DNA of 64,000 nucleotides from Bacteroidota bacterium (lineage in GTDB: Bacteria; Bacteroidota; Bacteroidia; B-17B0; Aurantibacillaceae): assembly GCA_947450025.1 (NCBI GenBank), contig CANFTW010000012.1, positions 1 through 64,000 on the forward strand, written 5' to 3'. Position 1 is the stretch's first letter; every line of letters begins with the position of its first letter. This document shows, piece by piece, positions 27,074-35,822 of this stretch. Made by a program: the position numbers and the translations under genes. A model generated the notes under the pieces. That model was not told the DNA's origin. It saw only the letters and a program-made list of their open reading frames with translations, and ran no database searches.

Positions 27074-27847
27074 ATGAGTTTTGGAATATGTTCTCTTAGT
27101 GTCATTCCTTGCAGAAAGGAACCTTCTAGCACCAGTGAAATGGTGACTCAACTGTTGTTTGGCGAAACATATTCCATCAAGGAGGAAGGGGAAGATTGGA
27201 TACAAATTATTACAACATTTGATAATTATCCATGTTGGATTAGTGCTAAACAACATACTCGGATTACAGATTCAGATTTTAAAACGTTAAAAACAACTAC
27301 CTTAAGTTCTGAGTTAGTGCAAGTAATTAGTAATCTAACCACTAATGCCTTATTTCCATTAACCCTAGGCGCCTCTTTACCAAACTATCATAATGGTAGC
27401 TTAAAAATCGGGAATTCAGATTATTTATTTGAAGGACAAGTTTCTAACGTTAATGTAAAAAAAACGGTAAAGGATTTAAAAGATACGGCGTATTTGTTTT
27501 TAAATGCCCCATATTTATGGGGAGGTAGAAGTCCTTTTGGAATTGATTGTTCTGGATTCACACAGTTAGTTTATAAATTGAATGGTTATGAATTACCAAG
27601 AGATGCGAGTCAGCAAGTAGAGTTAGGATCTGCCTTAAGTTTTGTGGAAGAAGCAGAAGCTGGTGATTTAGCTTTTTTTGATAATGAAGAAGGAAATATC
27701 GTTCATGTAGGTATGGTGCTCGAAAATCAACAAATCATTCATGCTAGTGGTTGTGTGCGTATTGATAAGTTTGATCATTATGGTATATTTCATACGGATA
27801 ATAAAAAATATTCTCACATGCTAAGAGTCATTAAAAAAGTCATTTAA
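27074..27847 (+). CDS. NlpC/P60 (C40) peptidoglycan endopeptidase
   Basis: This 257-aa protein has an N-terminal SH3-like domain (about 1-80), a linker, and the NlpC/P60 domain (about 130-257). The catalytic Cys is in G-I-D-C-S-G-F-T-Q-L-V-Y, the His in I-V-H-V-G-M-V, and there is a downstream polar residue (H-A-S-G-C-V-R). It is predicted to cleave gamma-D-Glu-diaminopimelate bonds of muropeptides. No signal peptide is seen, so either it acts on recycled muropeptides in the cytoplasm or the true start lies elsewhere. Confidence 0.9.
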   Translation: MSFGICSLSVIPCRKEPSSTSEMVTQLLFGETYSIKEEGEDWIQIITTFDNYPCWISAKQHTRITDSDFKTLKTTTLSSELVQVISNLTTNALFPLTLGASLPNYHNGSLKIGNSDYLFEGQVSNVNVKKTVKDLKDTAYLFLNAPYLWGGRSPFGIDCSGFTQLVYKLNGYELPRDASQQVELGSALSFVEEAEAGDLAFFDNEEGNIVHVGMVLENQQIIHASGCVRIDKFDHYGIFHTDNKKYSHMLRVIKKVI

Positions 27848-27903
27848 TTTTATTAAGTTTGAGCCCTCAATAATTTACAACACTTCTAAATTCACAAATT
27901 ATT

Positions 27904-29163
27904 ATGAAAGATATATTCGCAAAAATCGAAAAAAACATGGGACCTATTGGAGAGCATTCAAAAGCATCTCACGGTTATTTTACATTCCCAAAATTGGAAG
28001 GAGAAGTTTCTCCTCATATGGGTTTTAGAGGAAAAAAATTATTAAACTGGAGTTTAAATAACTACTTAGGATTAGCAAATCATCCTGAGGTTAGACAAGC
28101 AGATATAGAAGGCGCTACTAAATTTGGTTTAGCATTACCGATGGGAGCTCGTATGATGAGTGGAAACTCTGATTTACACGAGCAATTAGAGCAAGGTTTA
28201 TCTAAATTATCTAAAAAAGAAGATACTATTCTTTGTAATTTTGGTTATCAAGCAATGGTTTCTGCTATTGATGCATTAGTTGATAGACATGATGTGATTG
28301 TTTACGATGCAGAATCTCACGCGTGTATTTTAGATGGTGTTCGTTTACATATGGGTAAGCGTTTTGTATTTAAACATAATGATATTGAAGATTGCGAAAA
28401 ACAATTAATTCGTGCTCAACGTTTAGCAGAACAAACTGGTGGTGGTATTTTAGTTATTACCGAAGGTGTTTTTGGTATGCGTGGCGACCAAGGAAAATTA
28501 AAGGAGATTGTTGAATTAAAGAAAAAATTCACGTTCCGTTTATTTGTTGATGATGCTCATGGTGTTGGTACATTAGGGCCAAATGGAGGTGGAACAGGTG
28601 AGCAACAAGGTTGTCAAGATGGAATTGATATTTATTTTGGAACATTTGCTAAATCATTTGCTTTAATTGGAGGTTATATTAGCTCAACTAAACAAGTAGT
28701 AACGTATTTACGTTACAATATGCGTTCTCAAATTTTCGCTAAATCATTACCAATGCCTTTGGTTTTTGGTTTATTAAAACGTTTAGAATTAATTAATAAA
28801 CACCCTGAATATCGCACTAAATTATGGGAAATTTCTGCTGCTTTACAAAAAGGTTTAGTAGATGCTGGATTTGATATCGGCGTAACGAATACTCCTGTAA
28901 CACCTGTTTATATGCGTGGTTCAATTCCAGAAGCAACAAACATGGTGATTGATTTACGCGAAAATTTTGGTATTTTTTGTTCAATGGTGGTTTACCCCGT
29001 AATTCCTAAAGGAATGATTATTTTACGTTTAATTCCAACTGCTATGCATACTTTGGAAGATGTGAAATACACCATTGAATGTTTCTCTAAAATTAAAGAT
29101 AAATTATATGGTGGTCAGTATGTTGCTGACGAAATCAGAGAAGGTTTCTCACAAGCATTATAA
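27904..29163 (+). CDS. alpha-oxoamine synthase family enzyme, probable serine palmitoyltransferase
   Basis: This 419-aa PLP-dependent fold-type I enzyme has G-N-S-D-L-H-E-Q-L-E (substrate loop), N-F-G-Y-Q-A-M-V-S-A, Y-D-A-E-S-H-A-C-I-L-D-G, V-D-D-A-H-G-V-G-T-L-G-P-N-G-G-G and the PLP lysine in G-T-F-A-K-S-F-A-L-I-G-G-Y (Lys250). The length and the extra N-terminal stretch match the Bacteroidota enzymes that condense L-serine with acyl-CoA in sphingolipid synthesis. Glycine C-acetyltransferase (Kbl) is the alternative. It is codon-regular and looks highly expressed. Confidence 0.85.
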   Translation: MKDIFAKIEKNMGPIGEHSKASHGYFTFPKLEGEVSPHMGFRGKKLLNWSLNNYLGLANHPEVRQADIEGATKFGLALPMGARMMSGNSDLHEQLEQGLSKLSKKEDTILCNFGYQAMVSAIDALVDRHDVIVYDAESHACILDGVRLHMGKRFVFKHNDIEDCEKQLIRAQRLAEQTGGGILVITEGVFGMRGDQGKLKEIVELKKKFTFRLFVDDAHGVGTLGPNGGGTGEQQGCQDGIDIYFGTFAKSFALIGGYISSTKQVVTYLRYNMRSQIFAKSLPMPLVFGLLKRLELINKHPEYRTKLWEISAALQKGLVDAGFDIGVTNTPVTPVYMRGSIPEATNMVIDLRENFGIFCSMVVYPVIPKGMIILRLIPTAMHTLEDVKYTIECFSKIKDKLYGGQYVADEIREGFSQAL

Positions 29164-29201
29164 TTAAACCCGATGGCTGTGGCTCTCGAAGCCAAAGGTT
29201 T

Positions 29202-29843
29202 ATGATACCATATATTAATTTACATACACACCATTTGTCGAAAGATAATGGTGTGTTTTTGTTTAATAACCGTTTTGGTTTTGATAAAGAGTTTTATATC
29301 AATTCTTTTTTTACAATTGGGATTCATCCATGGGATGCAGATTTACATGTCTCTATGCCTGAACTCGAAAAAATCATTCTGCATCCAAAATGTCTTGCAA
29401 TTGGTGAATGTGGTTTAGATAAATTGAAAGGTCCTGATATCGACATTCAAAAACAAATATTTGTCTCACAATTAGAGTTAGCTGTTACTTATCAGAAACC
29501 AGTGATCATACATTGTGTAAAAGCTTTTGATGAAATGATTGAATTATGCAAGCCGTATTATTCAAAAATATCATTAATCATTCATGGATTTAATAAATCA
29601 CAACAATTACTATTTCAATTGCTGGATAAAGGATTTTATGTATCGCTTCATGCTTCTTTTTTTAATAGAACAGATGTAGATTTTTTGAAAATGCCTAAAG
29701 AAAAAATATTTTTAGAAACAGATGATGATGAGAGGGTTTCTATAGACGTGATTTATAAAAAAGCAGCGGTTTGTTTTCATCAATCAAATGATGATTTAAA
29801 AGAAAAAATTTATACTAATTTCACAACCTTATTTAAATTATAA
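29202..29843 (+). CDS. TatD-family metal-dependent hydrolase
   Basis: This 213-aa TIM-barrel amidohydrolase has N-L-H-T-H-H (first metal histidines), I-G-I-H-P-W-D, A-I-G-E-C-G-L-D-K-L (metal Glu), V-I-I-H-C-V-K-A, I-H-G-F-N-K-S and F-L-E-T-D-D-D (last Asp). It is shorter than the usual roughly 255 aa, as in the small TatD group of Bacteroidota. The family contains 3'-5' DNA/RNA exonucleases. Its stop overlaps the tcdA start by one base, so the two are co-transcribed. Confidence 0.88.
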   Translation: MIPYINLHTHHLSKDNGVFLFNNRFGFDKEFYINSFFTIGIHPWDADLHVSMPELEKIILHPKCLAIGECGLDKLKGPDIDIQKQIFVSQLELAVTYQKPVIIHCVKAFDEMIELCKPYYSKISLIIHGFNKSQQLLFQLLDKGFYVSLHASFFNRTDVDFLKMPKEKIFLETDDDERVSIDVIYKKAAVCFHQSNDDLKEKIYTNFTTLFKL

Positions 29844-30577
29844 TGGAAGATAAACATTGGATGCAGCGTACCCGACTATTAGTTGGTGACGAAGGAATTG
29901 ATCATTTACAAAAAGCACATGTTTTAATAGTAGGTCTTGGAGGTGTAGGGTCATACGCAGCCGAGGCATTGTGCAGAGCAGGAATTGGGGAATTAACGAT
30001 AGTTGATGGTGACGTTGTTGATCCTACAAATAGAAATCGTCAATTACAAGCTTTGTCGACTACTCATGGCATGAGTAAGGCTAAATTAATGGAAGATAGA
30101 ATGTTACAGATAAATCCATCTGTAAAATTAAATGTCATATCTGAGTTTCAAGATCCTGAAAAAATGATTGCCTTATTACAAAAGCCATTTGATTATGTGA
30201 TTGATGCTATTGATAGTATAACTCCTAAAGTCCATTTAATAAAAACAGCCCTAGAAATGGGGCATCAACTAGTTTCCTCCATGGGAGCGGGTGGTAAAAT
30301 GGATCCCACCCAATTAAAGGTACTAGATATATCCAAAACTTGTCATTGTCCTATGGCATATTATTTAAGAAAACGTTTAAAAGAAGTTGGTATTAAAAAA
30401 GGATTTAAGGCAGTATTTTCAACAGAGTTACCAGATAAAAAATCGATTATGCGAACAGATGGTACTAATTTCAAAAAATCGGCCTATGGAACAATTTCCT
30501 ATATTCCAGCTGTATTTGGGATGACCTGTGCCTCTGTAGTGATTAGAGATTTAACAAATTGGAAAGAAATTAAGTAG
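29843..30577 (+). CDS. tcdA: tRNA threonylcarbamoyladenosine dehydratase
   Basis: An E1-like adenylating enzyme of 244 aa that cyclises t6A to ct6A at position 37 of ANN-decoding tRNAs. The glycine-rich ATP motif V-L-I-V-G-L-G-G-V-G-S-Y-A-A-E-A-L-C-R-A-G lies at about 27-47. It is followed by D-G-D-V-V-D-P-T-N-R-N-R-Q-L-Q-A (R-x-x-x-Q) and D-A-I-D-S-I-T-P-K, then the C-terminal C-H-C-P-M-A region. The E. coli relative works with CsdE/CsdA. It is translationally coupled to the TatD gene. Confidence 0.94.
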   Translation: MEDKHWMQRTRLLVGDEGIDHLQKAHVLIVGLGGVGSYAAEALCRAGIGELTIVDGDVVDPTNRNRQLQALSTTHGMSKAKLMEDRMLQINPSVKLNVISEFQDPEKMIALLQKPFDYVIDAIDSITPKVHLIKTALEMGHQLVSSMGAGGKMDPTQLKVLDISKTCHCPMAYYLRKRLKEVGIKKGFKAVFSTELPDKKSIMRTDGTNFKKSAYGTISYIPAVFGMTCASVVIRDLTNWKEIK

Positions 30578-30643
30578 GTAAAAAAAAGGGTATTATAACC
30601 ATATTTTTCTGCAGGAAAATGAACGGTAATTTTTTAACAATAT

Positions 30644-30674
30644 TTTGTATTATTTAAATTAATCGTTAAGTTTG
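30644..30674 (+). promoter_or_regulatory. full Bacteroidota promoter for the M43 protease
   Basis: -33 box TTTG (30644-30647), a 19-bp spacer, and -7 box TAAGTTTG (30667-30674) form the canonical arrangement. It is 46 bp before ATG 30721, so the leader would be about 40 nt. Confidence 0.65.
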
Positions 30675-30720
30675 TGATTATAATAAATCCCCATTTATTT
30701 AAAAATAAATTAATATAAAG

Positions 30721-33618
30721 ATGAAAAAATTATTACTTAGCGCTATAGCTTGTTTTACAATGGCAGCTTCAATTAATGCTCAAGAGATTCAGCCTTGTGG
30801 TACCTATCAAGCTCGCGAAATTTATTTAAAAAATGTACCTGGATATGCCGCAAAATTAAATGCTGCAGAAACAGCTGCTAGAACTGATTACCAAGCTTAT
30901 CTTCAAAAAATTAAGTCTGCAAGAACAACTTCTGTTCAAACAACTTATACTGTTCCTGTGGTATTTCATGTTTTGCATTCTGGAGAAAATGTTGGTACAG
31001 GTGCCAATGTAAGTGATGCTGCTTTAATAGCCGCTTTAGCTCAAGTGAATAAAGATTATGCTAAGCAAAACTCTGATACAACAACCATCGATCCTTTATT
31101 TGCACCTTTATATGAAAATGCTCATATGAAATTTGTGTTAGCAAAAAAAGATCCTCAAGGTAATTGTTCAAATGGGATTGTTCGTCATTATGACCCAAAA
31201 ACAGTTTGGTCTCAATCTGATTTGTTAAATTATCAATACAGTACAATGGCTGCAGGTAATTGGAATCCATCAAAATATTTAAATATTTATATTGTCAGTA
31301 ATATCGTTGCTAGCGGTTCAGTAGTTGGTGGTGGTATTATTGTTGGTTATACTCATTTACCGGGAACATCTCCTGTTTCAGCAGCAGATGCAATTGTTTA
31401 TCGTTACGACTTTTTAGGAGGATTAAATGCACGTTCTTTAAGTCATGAAATTGGTCACTGGTTTGGTTTAAGCCATACATTTGGATCTACTAATGATCCA
31501 GGTTTTGAGTGTGGAAATGATGATATTGGTGATACTCCTTCAACAACAGGTTTCTTTAGTACTTGCCCTAAACCAGGCTCATACACGTCAAGTCCAGTAG
31601 TTGCAACGCCAGTTGATAGTTCAGATATTACTAGGGTTGCTTTTGGAACAATGAAAAGCACAACTCCATTAAATTCATTAAACAGTCGCGTTATTAGACC
31701 TTTAATTACTTTAGTTGCTACAACAGTTACTCCAACAACAGATTCTGCAAATTATACGGCAAAAGGTACTGTTGGTGCTTATTCAGATTTTTCTGATATT
31801 TATGGAAATGATTTTAATGCAGGAACAACTAACTCTATTAGTATCACAAGTATTGCTAAATCTACTGACAATAATTACGTTGGTGTTTACATGGATTATA
31901 ATAGAGATGGTGATTTTTTAGATGGTAATGAAGCTGTTTATATTCCTACGGTTACTGTTGTAAACTATAATATCGTTCCTTTAAATGCAACAGGAAAGTT
32001 TACATTTAATCAATCTAATACTCCGGTTAAAATTAATAAAACCTACACTGTTGCTACAGGTCCAGGTACAATTGTAACGACTTATACAACTACACCAGAT
32101 TCATTTGTTGTTGCTCCAGCTACAGTTGTTATCCCTGGCGGAACATATGGTTTAGTTCGTATGAGAGTAATTACTTCAAGCACTCCAATTACAGGACCAA
32201 CAATGTCTATTACAAGTGGTGAAATCGAAGATTACAACGTGAACATCGGAACAACGCCATCTCCAACAACTGGAATTAATATGACAATGGCAACTTGTGA
32301 TTCAATTCGACCTAATATAGAAAACATTATGGATTATTCATCTTGTCCTAAAATGTTTACTAAGGGTCAAAACACTAAAGTAAGAGCAACTTGTAATTCT
32401 TCCATTTCATTTAGAGATTCTTTGGTAGGAATAGCTAACTTAATTGCCACTGGAATTATAGATGCTTCAGGAAATCCAACAGGCGTTACACCTTGTGCTC
32501 CGATTGCAGATTTTGCATACAACAAAACACAAACTTGTGCAGGACAATCTATTTCATTTAATAGTACTTCTTATAATTCTGTGCCTACTTCATATTTATG
32601 GTCATTTGAAGGGGGAACTCCTTCAACGTCTACATTGTCAACTCAATCTGTGGTGTATTCAACTCCTGGTACGTATTCAGTTTCATTAACTGCAACTAAT
32701 GCTAATGGTAGTAATACTAAAACAGTTATGACTTTAATTACTGCTGATTGGAATGCTAGTACGCATTTACCATATTCAGAAAATTTTGAGAGCGGTCAAT
32801 GGTGGCCTGCAGGTATGGTTGTAGTAAACGAAGATCAAGCTACTCCAACTTGGGAATTATCTAATTACGGTTCAAATTCGTCTAAGTCTTTGATTTTACC
32901 TAATGCTAATTATTCTCAAATGTTCCCTGGATTTGCAGGAAATGTAGATTATATTGAAACACCTCATTTTGATTTTACTAATACAACTAATCTTAGTTTC
33001 TCTTTTGATTATTCGTTTGCTAGAAAATCATCGGTTGTATCTACTGATGAGACTTTTAAATTACAATATAGTATTGATTGTGGTGGATCTTGGACAAGTA
33101 TCGCAACTGCTCCTTCAGCAGCAGTAATGGCTGCTAGTGGTGGAACTGTAAATGCGCCTTATATTCCTTGGAGCTCTTCTAATCCTTCAAAATGGGTTAC
33201 TAAAGTAATTCCTGTAGCTAGTTTAAATACCTTAAACAACAAAAGAGATGTAAGATTCCGTTTTTGGTTCCAAAATGATGTAACCGGTGGAGAATCACAA
33301 AACTTATATATTGATAATATCAATATATCAGGAACAGTTGGAATGAACGAGTTTGAAAATTCTTTAGATTTAGCTATTTATCCTAACCCTACCAGTTCTT
33401 CATCAGTAGTTGAATTCACTTCCCCTTCTTCATCTAAAGCAACTATTAATGTTTTTGATGTAACAGGAAGATTAGTAGAATCAGGAAGCTTAAATGCGAT
33501 TACTGGAATGAAATCTAATTATACCGTTAATTCTTCAAGTCAATTAAATTCAGGTATTTATTTTATCTCAATAAATATTGATGGTAAAAAAGTAACTAAA
33601 AAATTAATTATTGAATAA
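30721..33618 (+). CDS. T9SS-secreted M43 (pappalysin-like) metalloprotease with GEVED and PKD domains
   Basis: This 965-aa protein has a signal peptide (1-20, ending I-N-A-Q). The M43 catalytic region starts at about 78 (V-P-V-V-F-H-V-L-H) and carries the zinc motif H-E-I-G-H-W-F-G-L-S-H (242-252). A GEVED domain (about 335-515, with V-Y-M-D-Y-N-R-D-G-D-F and S-G-E-I-E-D-Y) follows. The Met-turn N-I-M-D-Y-S (535-540) comes only after that, so GEVED is inserted into the protease fold. Then come a PKD domain (about 600-675), a jelly-roll/MAM-like domain (about 680-870) and a type A sorting domain (about 885-965, Y-P-N-P-T). It is probably a cell-surface protease. Confidence 0.9.
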   Translation: MKKLLLSAIACFTMAASINAQEIQPCGTYQAREIYLKNVPGYAAKLNAAETAARTDYQAYLQKIKSARTTSVQTTYTVPVVFHVLHSGENVGTGANVSDAALIAALAQVNKDYAKQNSDTTTIDPLFAPLYENAHMKFVLAKKDPQGNCSNGIVRHYDPKTVWSQSDLLNYQYSTMAAGNWNPSKYLNIYIVSNIVASGSVVGGGIIVGYTHLPGTSPVSAADAIVYRYDFLGGLNARSLSHEIGHWFGLSHTFGSTNDPGFECGNDDIGDTPSTTGFFSTCPKPGSYTSSPVVATPVDSSDITRVAFGTMKSTTPLNSLNSRVIRPLITLVATTVTPTTDSANYTAKGTVGAYSDFSDIYGNDFNAGTTNSISITSIAKSTDNNYVGVYMDYNRDGDFLDGNEAVYIPTVTVVNYNIVPLNATGKFTFNQSNTPVKINKTYTVATGPGTIVTTYTTTPDSFVVAPATVVIPGGTYGLVRMRVITSSTPITGPTMSITSGEIEDYNVNIGTTPSPTTGINMTMATCDSIRPNIENIMDYSSCPKMFTKGQNTKVRATCNSSISFRDSLVGIANLIATGIIDASGNPTGVTPCAPIADFAYNKTQTCAGQSISFNSTSYNSVPTSYLWSFEGGTPSTSTLSTQSVVYSTPGTYSVSLTATNANGSNTKTVMTLITADWNASTHLPYSENFESGQWWPAGMVVVNEDQATPTWELSNYGSNSSKSLILPNANYSQMFPGFAGNVDYIETPHFDFTNTTNLSFSFDYSFARKSSVVSTDETFKLQYSIDCGGSWTSIATAPSAAVMAASGGTVNAPYIPWSSSNPSKWVTKVIPVASLNTLNNKRDVRFRFWFQNDVTGGESQNLYIDNINISGTVGMNEFENSLDLAIYPNPTSSSSVVEFTSPSSSKATINVFDVTGRLVESGSLNAITGMKSNYTVNSSSQLNSGIYFISINIDGKKVTKKLIIE

Positions 33619-33640
33619 TTTTAATTAATAAATTGAAAAA

Positions 33641-33673
33641 AGCCTTTCTAAATACTAGAAAGGCTTTTTTTTT
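33641..33673 (+). terminator. intrinsic terminator after the M43 protease gene
   Basis: AGCCTTTCTA, loop AATAC, TAGAAAGGCT, then a run of nine T. The stem is perfect with 10 bp. Confidence 0.9.
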
Positions 33674-33710
33674 GAGGCATGAAAAAAACTCAACATCAAT
33701 AAAAATTAGT

Positions 33711-33718
33711 TATCTTTG
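33711..33718 (+). promoter_or_regulatory. -7 promoter box TATCTTTG
   Basis: TAnnTTTG-type box 41 bp before ATG 33760. Confidence 0.5.
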
Positions 33719-33759
33719 CGCCCGCAATCATCCATTTTTAAAGATCAAAAAGACTTACT

Positions 33760-34413
33760 ATGAAATTTTTACGTTTTTACATTTTATATAGATTAGAAAT
33801 AATTATAGCACTAGTTATTTTAGGAATATTATCTCATTTTTATTTAGATGCTGTTACTGAATGGATTTGTTATTCATTAGCCTTAATTTCTTTAGTGTTT
33901 TATTTTGGGATGGGGACGATGCGTATTGTGCAAGAAGCTGTTTCGGATGGGGATGTTGATAGAGCAATGATGTACCTTAATAAAATAAAATTCCCAAGAT
34001 TATTGTATAAACCAATTCGTTCTGGGTATTATATGTTACAAAGTAATTTGTCAATGGCATCAAATGATTTAGATAAAGCAGAAGCTAATATTAGAAAAAG
34101 TTTGAAAATTAAATCTAAAATTGTTGGTGATATGGAAGGTTCTAATTTGATGCAATTAGGATTTATTGAGCTTAAAAAGGGAAATACCAAACAAGCACGT
34201 ATTCATTTATTAGAAGCTGTAAAAGCGGGTATTCCTGATAAAGAAAGTTTAGCAGCCGCTCATTTGCAGTTATGTAATATTGAAGCTCAGCGCATGCAGT
34301 ATAAAATAGCCAAACAACATTTTAAAAAGGCAAAAGACTTAAAACCTAAAAATGAAGAAATTGCTTCTCAATTAAAATCAATGGAAAAGCAAATAAGTAG
34401 AATGCCAGGATAA
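33760..34413 (+). CDS. membrane-anchored TPR protein
   Basis: This 217-aa protein has two transmembrane helices near the N-terminus (about 10-28 and 34-52), then an alpha-helical region with tetratricopeptide-like repeats (about 60-210, e.g. A-M-M-Y-L-N-K-I, A-E-A-N-I-R-K-S-L-K-I, A-R-I-H-L-L-E-A-V, A-K-Q-H-F-K-K-A). It has the form of a small scaffold protein at the inner membrane facing the cytoplasm. No specific partner is evident. It has its own promoter and a terminator shared with the converging HD gene. Confidence 0.75.
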   Translation: MKFLRFYILYRLEIIIALVILGILSHFYLDAVTEWICYSLALISLVFYFGMGTMRIVQEAVSDGDVDRAMMYLNKIKFPRLLYKPIRSGYYMLQSNLSMASNDLDKAEANIRKSLKIKSKIVGDMEGSNLMQLGFIELKKGNTKQARIHLLEAVKAGIPDKESLAAAHLQLCNIEAQRMQYKIAKQHFKKAKDLKPKNEEIASQLKSMEKQISRMPG

Positions 34414-34421
34414 TAAATTTA

Positions 34422-34451
34422 AAAAGGCTGAATGTAAATTCAGCCTTTTTT
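34422..34451. terminator. bidirectional intrinsic terminator
   Basis: AAAAGGCTGAAT, loop GTAA, ATTCAGCCTTTT with T-runs on both sides. It serves the TPR gene (plus) and the HD gene (minus), whose stops face each other. Confidence 0.88.
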
Positions 34452-34462
34452 TATGATATTAT

Positions 34463-35692
34463 TTAAAGTCCTTTTGGATAACAAATAAAGTATTTAGTTA
34501 CTTTTTTACTTAGCATTTTAATGTTAAGTTGATCAGAAGCCTTTGCCACGTCGATAAGTTGTCCATTTTTATGTAAGATGTTAATTTGAACTTTGGATGA
34601 ATTATAAGCACTATTGTTTACGCTTTCAGCAAACACAAAATACTCTGAATCTTTTTTAGAGAGCTTATATTTCTTCATCACTTTTTCTTGAATTTGATTT
34701 TTATAAGATGGTGTGAAGTTTTTATTTTGAAGTTCTATTTTACTGAGGTTACGATCAATTAAATTTTTACATAATAACGAAAGAACAACATCTTTATGAT
34801 TCATCCATACTTTTACAGAGGCCATGATATCATAATCGTCTAATAACACAAACTGCTGTAATAATTCAGGTTTGTTATTAAAATCTTTTTTACTAAAGTT
34901 GTTTTTTAAAAATAATGATAATGTGGGAGTGGCAAATAAATCCTCACCAGCTAAAGACAATTCTTTAGCACGCTTCAATACATTGACTAGTAATTTTTCA
35001 GCACTTAAAACGGTTTTATGAAGGTAAACTTGCCAGTACATTAATCTTCTGGCAATTAAAAAACTTTCAACACTATAAATACCCTTAGCTTCAACAACTA
35101 AATTACCCTCTTTGACATTGAGCATTTTAATAATTCTATCACTACTAACAACCCCTTCTGAAACGCCAGTAAAAAAACTATCACGGTTAAGGTAATCTAA
35201 ACGATCCATGTCTAATTGACTCGATACAAGTTGGTGTAAAAATTTCTTAGGATGTTGATCTTTAAAAATTTTGATAGCAAGACTTAATTTTCCTTTAAAC
35301 ACTTTATTTAATTCATCCATTAACATGGCTGAAATATCTTCGTGATGAACGCCTTTTACGATAGTATGTTCTAAAGCGTGCGAAAAAGGCCCATGCCCAA
35401 TATCGTGCAATAAAATCGCAACGATAGCCGCTTGCGACTCATCATCAGTAATTTTAACATCTTTTGATTTTAAAACTTGTATGGCTTCGGTCATCAAATA
35501 CATGGCTCCTATGGCATGATGAAAACGAGTATGTAATGCCCCAGGATAAACTAAATTGGTTAATCCTAGTTGTTTGATTCGTCTTAAACGTTGAAAAATA
35601 GGATGATTAATTAAATCATACACTAAATCATCTGGTAAAGTCACAAAACCGTAAATAGGGTCGTTTATTATTTTTCTTTTATTAGAAATCAT
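34463..35692 (-). CDS. HD-domain phosphohydrolase (dNTPase-like)
   Basis: The start is taken at ATG 35692 (409 aa), which gives the typical beginning K-I-I-N-D-P-I-Y-G-F-V. The HD motifs are P-G-A-L-H-T-R-F-H-H (His), L-L-H-D-I-G-H-G-P-F-S-H-A-L-E-H (H-D and following His) and L-D-M-D-R-L-D-Y-L (Asp). This matches the SAMHD1/YpgQ-type family, whose characterised members hydrolyse dNTPs or related phosphoesters with a metal ion. The C-terminal third is more variable. The precise substrate is not deducible. Confidence 0.9.
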   Translation of the reverse strand: MISNKRKIINDPIYGFVTLPDDLVYDLINHPIFQRLRRIKQLGLTNLVYPGALHTRFHHAIGAMYLMTEAIQVLKSKDVKITDDESQAAIVAILLHDIGHGPFSHALEHTIVKGVHHEDISAMLMDELNKVFKGKLSLAIKIFKDQHPKKFLHQLVSSQLDMDRLDYLNRDSFFTGVSEGVVSSDRIIKMLNVKEGNLVVEAKGIYSVESFLIARRLMYWQVYLHKTVLSAEKLLVNVLKRAKELSLAGEDLFATPTLSLFLKNNFSKKDFNNKPELLQQFVLLDDYDIMASVKVWMNHKDVVLSLLCKNLIDRNLSKIELQNKNFTPSYKNQIQEKVMKKYKLSKKDSEYFVFAESVNNSAYNSSKVQINILHKNGQLIDVAKASDQLNIKMLSKKVTKYFICYPKGL

Positions 35693-35792
35693 GCGTTTTG
35701 GTGTTATAAATTGATTTAACAACATCAACAAATTTACTATTTTAAACTGCTTTTTATGCTAAAAATAGTAGTATAAATAACTCATAAATGTT

Positions 35793-35800
35793 TATTTTTG
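35793..35800 (+). promoter_or_regulatory. -7 promoter box TATTTTTG
   Basis: TAnnTTTG-type box ending 22 bp before ATG 35823. Confidence 0.5.
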
Positions 35801-35822
35801 CTGCACAAAATAAAACACACTT

